Assembly (NCBI GenBank): GCA_029204225.1 | Contig: CM055111.1 | Location: 10,303,000-10,366,999 of the forward strand | Origin: Diphasiastrum complanatum | Lineage: Eukaryota > Streptophyta > Lycopodiopsida > Lycopodiales > Lycopodiaceae | Direction of reading: 5' to 3' | Length of the DNA stretch: 64,000 nucleotides | Shown: in pieces, positions 27,401 through 39,400 of the stretch | Layout of the letters: each line of letters begins with the position of its first letter | Numbering within the stretch: the stretch's first letter is position 1 | Translations under genes and position numbers: made by a program | Notes under the pieces: model-generated | What the model saw: only the letters and a program-made list of their open reading frames with translations | What the model was told of the DNA's origin: nothing | Database searches by the model: none

Positions 27401-30400
27401 ATAAAAAAACATTGTAGCATGATCTCTTTAGAAGATCCAAGTTTCTTCTCATGTTTGGGAATCATAAAGGTAATTGACTACATAACATTCTTACGGATAA
27501 TCTAGAAACACCCATGCCATGCTTTCTCAATTGACATAAGGAACATGCCACATGAGCTCCTTAGAAGATCCAAGTTTCATGTCAATTTTGGAACCCTAAC
27601 CCCAACAGACTATATGATAACCTCATCAATATTCTAGAAACACCTCTACCAGGCTTCTCGATTGACTATTCACTTAAGGGATAAAATAACACACATTTTA
27701 ATGGGCTTTTTAGAAGATCCAAGTCAGCTCTCATGTTCGGGAACCCTAACCCTAATTAACTACATGACAATCTCATAGTTCTAGAAACACCCTCATCATG
27801 CTTCCTCAATAGACTATTGGCATATGGGATAATATAAGGAGCATTTCACATGGACTCTTTAATTGACTCAAGTTTCATCTCATAACCTTAATTGACTACA
27901 TGACAATCTCATTATTATAGAAACACTTTCACATTTATCTATTCAAGTTTTGACAAATTATAAATTGTGATTCCTATAAGAATTCCCTAAATGAAGGTAT
28001 CATTAATCATACCATTGACATGTACCAAAAAAGTATACGACCGTAGGATATACCTCTAGTTGACTATTCACTTTTGGGAGAATTGTCAATTATTACACCA
28101 TATAGGCTCTTCAGAAGCCTCATGTCTCCACATATCATGTATATGCATCGAACTAACTTCAAAAAATGGCAACCTCAACATTCAAGGAACCCGCTAGCTT
28201 CAATATACCAACAAAGTATATGACCATAATATATATCTCAAGTTGACTATTCAATTATGGGATAGACTATCAACTACTATACATACAGGCTCTCAAAAAC
28301 CTCACATATCACATATTTGCAGGCCTTCAACATTCAAGAAATGCCCTAGCTTCAATAGTGTTTATTGAGATATGCACTCATGGTCAACTTTTACAACCAC
28401 CAAGTTTGTTATCAACATAACACCCAATCTTAGAATCCATTCAAGCTCACCTTTGAGCCATTGGAGCTATCATACAAACATGCCCATGAGCTACAATCAA
28501 GATTTGGGTGACGTTGATGTCCCATGCCACTAGCACCCATCTCTCATCCATCACAATTGCAAGCATCTCACAAAAGTACCATCATGACATGTATAGCATG
28601 TGCACACCATCCACCTCTCCTAAGTAGATTGATGAATGGACTGAACTATAGTTATTACCTCTCTACATAGTATTAGCAATCATTTACCCATACATAAGCC
28701 AAGCCCATATACTCAACACATGGTAGTTGTGCATCATGACACATGCCACAACTTTGTTGATATCTCACATCTAGAAATCCATCCCCTAACAACATGCCAT
28801 TGAAAATCTAGGTAAGTTGCTATGTACCAATATGGCCACATAATATTTAAACTATGTTTGTCTAGTGCTTGAACATGGTTGGAAATAATAATAAATGGCT
28901 CAAAAAAAGAAAACAAAAACAAAATATTGAATATCGACTTTGACTAGTCATACTTTTAGTCTGTAGTTGCATTTTACATCTAGAGTTAAAAAGAATACAA
29001 ATTTGACTATTTGATGGTGAAGTAATGAGATAAGTTTTGTAAGCAAGATAGTATTTACAACTAGATTCAAGGCTAAGTCATGTGAATCATTTTTTCCCAA
29101 AAAAAAAAAAAAAGAACACCATATTGTTCAAGTTCCATAATGCATAACAATTAGTGATTTAATTGATCTATATCGATCGTATCATGGCTTTGATGCAGTT
29201 TATAGAGTTTGGTTTACTCTGCCTGCCTATACACTTGATGTGCGAGAAAGCCCTTGGTGTGCATCACTCAAAACACTTCTTTCTTCGTGCAATGGCAAGG
29301 ATACCAGTTGCTGTTTTTATATGGTTCATGTCTTTGATGCTTCCATTCTTTGGGCCCATAAATTCAGCAGTTGGATCATTACTCGTCACATTCAGTGTGT
29401 ACATAATACCTTGTGCTGCTCACATGACCTTTTACAGATCTTCACTTTCTCGTCAGGTAACTATGAGCATTTACTTTATGTATCAATGTTAAAAGACAAT
29501 GTATGTTTTCTTTTAAAAAACAAAGAAATGAAAAGCTTTTAATTCCCAAACAAGATCAATGCAGAGGAGATTTTACTACAAATTGCCAAAGCAAAAATCC
29601 AACAATGACCTTCTTTGGATCTTAATGAAACACAACCACTCTCCACTTGAACTTTAAGCAAAGCCAAAAGTATAGAAACACAGCTTATATCTACTCAATG
29701 AATCATTTGATCCTCAATTATAGCCCTTATAAGCTCTAATTCCATACCCAACAATAATTCCTTTTATGGATGAGGAGTCCTCTTTAATTCTAGTTTCCAA
29801 AGGAATGTGAATGAAAGCCTTTGAGCCAAATACTCTTAGCTTCTTGACACATCGTTTGACACCAAAGATGTTTTCCCTTCAATAGCAATACTTGCAATCC
29901 TAGTACATCTAACCACATAATTTGTGCATTAAATAGCTCCTCCCCATAAGGATATAGGCAAACAAGCATCTAATCTCATGGCTTTAGCACTCCAAAGTGT
30001 TCTATTTCTTCTCTTGACTACCCCATCTTGTTGTGGGATATAGGCACATGAAGACTCTTTCTTAATAGCACAAACATGAGAAACGCTTTAAAACTAATAG
30101 AAATGTATCCCCCCCCCCCCCCTCCATTCAGACTTAGTGGTTTAATGCTAGTACCAGATTGCTTTTCCAAAAAGGACTTGAACTTGATAAATGTATTAAA
30201 CGCATGAGTTTTAGATGAAAGAAAATAGATCCATGCATATCCGCTACAGTCATCCATAAATGACAAAAACATTGTTGCCCCTCCATTACTTTTGGTGCTT
30301 GAAAAGTGGACATCCGAATGGATGAGTTGCAAGATGTGATAAAGTTGATGGTGGATTTTGGAAAGGAGAGTTTGTGTGCTTTTTCCAAAGCACATGCATG

Positions 30401-33400
30401 AAAAATATTATGCTAACCTACCAAGTTTTTTGGAATGCCAAGCAATAAGCCTTATTTGCTCATTCTCTCCATTTAAGTATACTTGGGATGGCCCAACCTC
30501 TTGTGCCAAAGCTCTTGTCGTGTTGTCTTGATCTCAACCATCAAACCACAAGAGCTACTATGAACACTTGCATTTATGCTTTCCAAATCTTGATCTCACA
30601 CATCATACCACAAGAGTTACTATGAACACTTGCATTACTCTTTCCAAATCTTGTACCACTTGCAATAAGATAGACTCCAATTTTCTTTATCAAACATGTC
30701 TTCTTGCTATCAAACTCCATAAGAAATTGTTTGTCCAAAAATTGGCTACACTTAGTAAGCCCAAGCTAGTAATATTAGGTAGATGAAGCACTCCATCAAG
30801 CTTAATATTTTTGGAAGAACCAAGGTACATTGGGATAGATCTAATACCTTCTACCTTACAAGACCAATCATGATCTAAAGAATGAATTTTTTTGTAGCAA
30901 CAATTAGAAAAATGATAGAGAATATTCCTTCCGTGGTGTCATATGTGAAGAAGCATCACTATATATCCACCAAGAGTCTTCAACCTTGAAACTTTAAGAT
31001 AAACATGAGGACATCATGAGGGAGTACTTCTCGTGTTCATTATCCTCCTCCTTGTTATCTTCAAGCATTTTCAGAAAACATGCGTCTTCTTGCCACAATA
31101 GTAACATTTTAACTTTGACCTGTCTTTGAACTTGTTGTCTTCGCCTTGGTGATTGGTTGTAGATGATGATGCGTGATCATCACTAGTTGCTTCCTTCTTC
31201 CTTGTTGCACCCTTTTCTTTGAATTTTCTTTTTTACTTGTAAAGCATCCCTATTGTCACCCCAATCATGCAAAGTCAGATCACCAAACCTAGCTCTCATG
31301 TTATCTAGTCTTGATTCCTTGACAGCTAGTACACTTTGCAAAGTATCCATGGAAGATAATTTTGTTTGTATGGCATGATATTGGACCATATTAGAGTGTT
31401 TTTTCCCTAATATATTCAACACTATTTGAACAAACTCACTCTCCTTTAAACCATCATTGATGCAAGGTAAGATCCTTCAACCTCAACACATAGCTATGTG
31501 CACTCTCCTCACTTCTCTTTTAGCTTTGAATAATATGGTTCTTTAAATAAAAAATTCTAGAAGTGATTTTGTGTCCATAAATGGATATGAACGACTCCCC
31601 AGCCTCATGGGCCAAGCACTTATTGTTGGAGTTTAATCTTGTTCCTACTCACCTAAGTTTATCTTCTAAGAACTTCTGTCCATTGTACAACTCACTTGTT
31701 ATAACAGCCTCCATAAATGAACTGTTATTTGTGACAATCTACAATTTCACATGCATATTCGAACAATTTGTAGAAATACACAGATATTCGAGACAAAGCA
31801 ACTTGGTCGACACGATTCAACCCCGACACTCAATATTTGAGTTCAAGTCAAATGACTCTTTGAGTATTGACTATTGAAGGACATTCAAGCTAAATGACTC
31901 TTTGATGTCAAGTCAAATGACTCTTTGAGTATCGACTCGACTATCGACTATCGACTATCAAAGAACATTCGACTATCGAATATCGACCATAATCATGGTA
32001 CAACTCAAAATGGAGTATTTTCTTTGCCGAATCCAATGCAGACTACGTCAATGTTCAGTCATGTTACTGTATGCAGACTGTTATGTCCATCACCAGTACA
32101 TAGGATTCAGTATACTCCTAGTCTTGGATACACGGTACTCTAGTGAAACAAGCTATTAATTATGCCATATCATACTAGATGTGACCCAAAAGTAACTAAT
32201 ATCCTTGTGAGGCCCAGTACACACTAAATGGAGTTAGTACAAGGTTTGGGACAGGTTATGCATGTGTAGAGTTATCAATAGCAATTTTATGAATAAAGGA
32301 TCCATGCATAGAGACTCTATTCTAGATTAAGCTATGTATAGGGGAGTTAGGACCTTGCATGTCTATGTGCACAGGTGGTTCTAGGCTCTATATAAGGAGG
32401 CCAAACTAGCCCAACTACTCACTTGTGCTTGAAGTTGAAATTCCGATAGAATCTAGTGCCATATGCAGATCACATCACACAATTACCATAACCACTCCTC
32501 ACAAGCTCTCAAAGATGGCACAACAAAAGTTAAGTCTATTATGAAGAAACACTGTACATATAGCAAAGCCCCAAATTGCATGGGCTCAACATGTGTCACT
32601 AAACTGGCCTACCACCTGCCAAACTAGAGCTAGGCCCAATATGGCCACATATACTAACAAACCCAAGACATGCCCCTGAGTATAGCATAATGAACTCAAA
32701 ATCACTGTACATGCTAATTTTCCTACATGTGGCTACTCGGCTAACCCAAGTAGCCGATTACGGGACAAGCACCCGACTGATATAACGATAGTGGGTCACG
32801 TCCTGATCACTACTGAAAACAATAAACTGACTAACTGTACATTTATTACAGTATCATAATGAATTTGATCAAAACTAATTTCTAACTCTCTCCCTTAAGC
32901 TCAAATGTGATAAGAGTGAAAAACAATAATTTGTAGCAACGTCTGGAGTGTCCAAAAGATGTTATGCATGTCCTGCTACTCTATACTTGACTCACACTCA
33001 AGCACACCAACAAACGACCAGGTTTGACTCACAAAGTATCATGCAAACACAATGCTCATACAGAGAGTCTACCATACTCTCGACCAACTAACTCGTCCCC
33101 ATCCAACTTGAACACAAGTGGACCACATGAGCGACATGGCTCAAATTGAGAAAATCCAACTGCCACCATGAGACTTACATCCTCTATCTAGCTAGGCTGA
33201 CATCCTATCAGGAACTTACAAGTACAAACCTATAAAGTTGACATAAATGAACGACTAAGGCTCAACCTGAGAAAATCTTACTGCCACCATTAGATTGTAC
33301 CCTCACCAGATAGACAGCTAGTAGACAATGACAAGTCAATGAGTATAAAATGACTACTTTGTTTCAAACGTAGCAAATGCACAACCACATAAAACTCTGA

Positions 33401-36400
33401 CTTAGATCTAGACTCTTGTGACAAGGTAACATGCAAGCACCCATTCATGCAAACCAACATGAATATGTCAAATACATGACCAGGCTTGCTTGCGCAAACT
33501 ATGGTATCATGTCGTACCAACACCTGTCACTTGTCACCTGTAGATCCGTTGTTACACCACTGGTCCCCGACCATGGCCTGCACCTGTAACCAAGATGCCC
33601 TCATGTCCAAGCATATTACATAGATGTCCCCATACATCATCCAAAATCAACCATCTTGAATTAATGAGCGCTCCAAGCCTCATCCCTGATGTATCTCCCA
33701 AACAAAGCTATGCTCCAAGCCGCTTTGCCCTGACATCCTGTCCAATAAGCCCTAAAAGCTGATCCCCATCCATTCTCCATGCTCCAAGCACAAGAGTCTA
33801 CCAAGGACTCAATGAATGAATGTACGCAAAACTCACCATAGGCTATACTTGAGTAGCTCGCCCATCTCCCAGAGATACTGATGATGATTTGCCTCTCCTG
33901 CATCTCATGCAGACTCAACTTCCCATGCTTGACATTGCCAACTTTGATTTGACCAGTATATAGGCCTCCCAGCAAGGAGCCTATCTCACCAACACATCCA
34001 TCATAGCGTCCAAGCCAAAGCAAATGCAAACTAGATCCACTATCGTGATAAACAACTCACCCACGATCCCCCTCTCCCTAGTTATGTGTCGCCTGACACC
34101 ATGCCAATGCAAGCCTGTCCCTGAGTTGCCGCTCATGAGATCCCAAGACCCTGATCGTACTGAGGTATATGGCTCTGAGTGACTTTCTCTAGGCTCATCC
34201 CTGATCTCACCACCTGAGAATCTGCACCATGAAAATTCCAACACCTGTGCCAAGCCTAGACTCCTACAAATACAGCCAAACGCATGAAAGCTATAGATAG
34301 CTTATCCACGCCCGTGATGGTAGATGTCTCCCCATCGATGCCAATGTCCAAAACTGGCCCCCTACTGTACCACCATCAAGTCCCTCACATAACTATGCAT
34401 GCCAATATCCCTCTAAGTGAACTTTGTGAGATCTTCCATGGCCCAAACCAAACAATTTGCACCCTGTATCACTGGAATTTGCATCCCTGATGCAATATTG
34501 ATATGGCAAATTGACTTGACTTACAATAGGCCGCTGAAGTGTATCTCCTCGATGACAATCTTGATACATTGCTCCACAACTAAAATGGCTTGATCAAAAT
34601 TGACTTACCAACTGTAAAACTACAAAATCATCACACTTACCACTCACCAAGAGTTTCCAAAGTGTGATTACCGACCCGTTCTTCATCCTCCATGTGTCCC
34701 ACACACAGCTCATCCAATGTAAGTTCGCTATCTTGGCCAATGGCTTCCAACTGGCACCACCTCGCATCTCCATCGCCTGTGCCCGCCAAAATGTGCGTAC
34801 CTCCAAGATAGCCCATATTTCCCTCCAAATGAGAAATTTCCAAGATACAGATGCATGTGTCAATGCAGCTATCACCTGACTCGACAATGCCACTGCCGAC
34901 CATTCATGTGAGAGCGTTCCTCCAAAATGCCACTTGACGTTGGTTGGTTCGAACCCCAAGAGTTGAATCTGATCACAAGAATTTTCCACCTGTAACTAGC
35001 ATATCATGTATACCTCTCACCTGCGATTGTTTGCCCTCTCAAAATTGTCGCCAATTATGAGTAGTCATGCCGCCAAACTGCACTTTTGTCGCCAAAACTT
35101 GCTTTCTCCACACAATTCCGCTACCATTCGCCCCCATATTGCATTTACCACTTCCAAACACCCTGTTACCCTGTCAGAAGTAAACAATAATGATTTAGAA
35201 GTGATTATGCCTCATTGTACCGCCTTTTAGCAGGTTTCACCAACCAAAAATTGTCCGAATTTGGCCCTACGGTACCCAAATGTTGAATGTAGCCCATCAC
35301 TAAGTCACTTGCACTCTACTCAATAAAATGGTGATGAAAACTCCCCGAAACGCCTTTCTCCCTACTCTATGACATCACTCTATCTCCTAGCTTTGAGCAA
35401 CCAGTTTCAAGGTTATTTTGGCCCAAAAATGGCCAAAAAAAGTGCCCTCTAGCCAAAGTTATCCCTTTCCAAAGGGTGACTTGCAAATTTGAATTGGTTC
35501 TTTGTTTCAAAGATTTTTAATGAAGAAGAGTCCACTCTGGACTTTGGGTCCCTTCAATGAATATCCATTTGAAAATTTTTAATGAAAAGAAGACCAATTC
35601 TTTTCTTCATTGTCCTTCAGGCCTCTTTCAAATGCATCCATTGGCCTCCCTAGATCTGATGGCCCATGTTGCTCCCCGAGCTCTTCTTTGTGAGCATCGA
35701 TTGCGTTGGATACAAATCCAACGATCTTGACTATTTGGACGTGCTGAATCTTGCTCCTCCATACGACGATGCTCTCCAGCCACTACACTCTCAGTCCGAT
35801 TGGATGCGCGCGACCTGTCCGTCGCTGCCCTCTCCTCTTTTCTTCCTTCTTTCATGAGCTCTCTTCAAAATGAGCTATGGCTGCCACCTATGGATTGATC
35901 AGACTATTTCTCCCTCCACGGCCAGTCGCAGTCTCCTGGATGATGCCTCGTGATGCTAGGACACCCAGCTGTACTTTTTTACAGCTCCAGAGAACCTTCT
36001 GTATTGAAAGAGAATTGCACTTTTTCACCTTAAAATCCTGGCTGAGCAAGAAAAGAGATTTCTTGGGCTATACTCAATCTTTTACTGAGCTTCTTCTTGC
36101 AGCCTCCTACCCTACTGAGGTTGTCCTACCTCTGGCATTCTGGTCAATTTACAGCTCTGAAATTGGTGCGGTATTGACTATAATTAGCTGATTTTCCGAA
36201 AAATCTGCCAACACCCCACGAAACTGAAAATTTTTCAAATTTCTTTCGTTTTCCACCCAATTGCCTCCTGTAAACTGCTATGGCTCTTTGTCACTGCTCT
36301 TTGCATACCCATGCAAGCCCTATTGTGCCAAATGGTTGTCCACACAATGAATTATGAAGCCACCATCGATAGTTTCCATGAAACCATCGAGACTGCAAGA

Positions 36401-39400
36401 TTTTTTGTGAATCCACCTACGACAATCGTTCTGATCTTCCCCGAAGCTCCAATCGAAAGAACTTTGATGTCTCATTCCATCCGGATTGCCAATACCCTGT
36501 ATGGAGTCCTCTCTCTTGAGACACTCTGAGTGCTGTTTCTCCTGGTGAAAGATGCTATCCCATAGCTTCACCGGATTGTGCATACATGCATCACCCTACC
36601 GCTCTGATACCAAGTTGAAGTTCTGATAGAATCTAGTGTGGTATGCAGATCACATCACACAATTACCATAGCCACTCCTCACAAGCTCTCAAAGATGGCA
36701 CAACAAAAGTTAAATCTATTATGAAGAAACATGTACATATAGCAAAGCCCCAAACTGCACTTGAGTCAATTTCAGTCAGATATTGGGCAACTATACTTCA
36801 CTAATAGTTAATTGGTTATTAACTAAATTTAGTAATTTTGAAGAATAGATAAATCTAGATGGCTGAAGAAACTACAAATTCAGCTGCACCATCTTATATG
36901 GTGATTTTAAAGCAGTTGAATATGGTGCTCAACGATATGAACAATCAGAATCAAATGAGAGAACAGCAAATGGAGGTTTCTCTGAACCAAGTCAAATTGT
37001 TATCTTCGCCCAATCTCGGTTTTCAATTGGAGATTTATTCAGGATAGAATAGGAGAAAAAATCTGAAGTCGTCAAAGTCTGGCTCGTTAAGTGGACCAGT
37101 TACTTCAACCTGCATGGAGTTCCAGATGAGAAGAACATTGAGAGTGTCGTGTTGTTCTTATGCGGCACAGCGTCATCACGGTGGCAAGATTTACCCATGA
37201 AGCCAACAACCTGGGATGCATTTGCGGAGGTCTTTAAAAAAGCTTTCGTGATAGCTGATGACGTTAGCTACTACCTAAAATTTGTGAGCTACAATTAGTT
37301 CTTTCTGTTTGGCCATCTGATTCAGGATGATCAAAAGAACTTAAACTCAAGAAAGTTTCCAATTTATGGAATACTGTTGATCAAAAGTGACCTATAAACT
37401 TAGGATCTCTATCATTAACAATGTCACTCGGCAGACCATACAACTGAAATAATCTTTCAACAAAGATCTGGACTGATTCAAAAGCCTTTATAGTTGACTT
37501 AACTGGTATGAAAGTAGCTAACTTAGTTAACCAATCCACTACAACCCAAATAGAATCATTTTGTTATTGGGTCTTAGGAAGTTCAATTACAAAATCCATA
37601 GATATGCTTTTCCATCTCTTATTAGGGATATCTAATGGATGCAACAAACCACTAGCCTTATGGCGTTCAACCTTTGCTAGTCAACAAGGCTTGCATTTAA
37701 CCACATATGACTCGACATATGGTTTGAGATTTGGCCAATAAAACTCCCTTTTATCTAAGTCCAGAGTCCTATGTATACGGGGATGTCCTACACAGAGGTT
37801 ATGTCATGACATTCAAACAAAATCTTGCGTTTGAGCTCCTCATCCCCAGGTACACAAACTTTTCCATTTCAAAATAGCAATCCATCTCAAATAATAAATT
37901 GTTCCACAATCTTCTTATATTTCTTTGTAAGTTGAGATCCCATGAACTCGACTTAACATTGTCCACATTTCTTTCGGTATGAACAATGTTCCAAATATGA
38001 CCAAAATGGGAGCCTGATTCATATTTTCATCTCAGCGAAAGATATAGATTTGTGGAAATCTGAGTTAATGACAACTCGTTCAATTCACTGATCTGACTAA
38101 GAGCATCTGCAACTTGATTAGAGCTACCTCTTATGTAATAGATTTCATGATCGAATTCTTGCAGCAATTCAGCCCATCGAATTTTCCTCCCCTGAAGATC
38201 ATGTTGGTTGCAAAAATACTTAAGAGGTTGGTGATCCGTATACACTATAAACTTACTACCATACAAGTAGTGTCTCTAGGTTTTAAGTGAATGGATTACT
38301 GCAAACAATTCCTTTTCCTAGATAGTATAACGCGACTGAGGACCAGTGAATTTTTTGTTTTCAAATGCCAGTGGCCTATCCACTTGTAATAGAACCACTC
38401 CAATTGCAATATCACTTGCGTCAGTTCTCACGACATAAGATAAGTCTGAATTTGCAATTTGTAACACGGAAGCTGAAACAACCAATGTTTTAAATTTCTC
38501 AAAACACTGATTCAATTTCTCGTTCCAAACAACATGCAAACTAGGTTGATTCCTCTTTTTCTTTTTATTAACAATCTCTTTTGTCAGATTATTGAGCGGA
38601 GCTGCTACTTTAGCATAATCCTCAATAAATTTTCTGAAGAAAATGGGAAATCCTAAAAATGATTTAACTTGTCGTACAGTTTTCGGAATTGGCCATTCAA
38701 TCACAATCTTGATTTTATCCTCGTCAATCTTGATCCCATTAATAGTGATCTTATGACCGAGATAAAGCAACTCTTGCTTAAAGAATTCACACTTGGACTC
38801 TTTAGCATAGAGTAACTCCTGCCGGAGTTTCATCAAGACGATTCTCAGGTGATCTATGTGTTCCTTTAAGGTCTTATTGTAGATGAGAATATCGTCTAGG
38901 AATACTAACAAAAACTTCCCCAAATATGGATGAAATAAATCGTTCATCATTTGTTGGAACGTTGCTGGAGCATTCGTTAAACCAAAAGGCAACACTAAGA
39001 ACTTATAATGACTAAATCTAGAACAAAATCATGTCTTTTGGACATCTTCCGATTTAATTCTTTTTTGATGCCACCCTGTCCTGAGATCTATCTTGGTGAA
39101 ATACTGAGCTCCACCCAAGTGATCTACAAGGTCATCCATCCTGGTTAACGAATATTTATTTTTGACAGTCATTTTATTTAATCCCTTGTAATCCACACAC
39201 ATCCGAAAACCTCCATTTTTCTTCGCTTTCAAAAGAACAAGAGCGCCCCATGGTGATTTATTATGTTGTATATGTCTCGTCCTTAGATAATTTTCTATTT
39301 GATTTGAACTCTACGTCCTCTTTCTGAGAAAACCTATAAGGTTGTCTAGAGACAGGTTGACTTCTTGGAATTAACTCAATCATGTGGTCTACTAACGTAG

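Larger units (their letters stand above)
32436..36758 (-). mobile_element. Non-autonomous LTR retroelement, copy 2, nested in the Gypsy LTR
   Basis: On the - strand: truncated 5' LTR (36758-36616), Met-tRNA PBS (36612-36601), about 3.7 kb internal, PPT-like AAGGGAGAGA (about 32897-32888), and full 3' LTR (32887-32436). The internal part matches copy 1 at 1-3670 apart from deletions. Frames of up to 131 codons (34989-34594) and 122 codons (34029-33661) on the - strand match no family I know and are not convincingly conserved in copy 1. The truncated 5' LTR abuts the Gypsy leader, so a deletion removed both LTR remnants there. Confidence 0.8.

Noticed and set aside
34594-34989. 131-codon - strand frame rich in Trp
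   Set aside because: It matches no known family and the same stretch in copy 1 (about 1680-2000) is interrupted; it is treated as element internal sequence.
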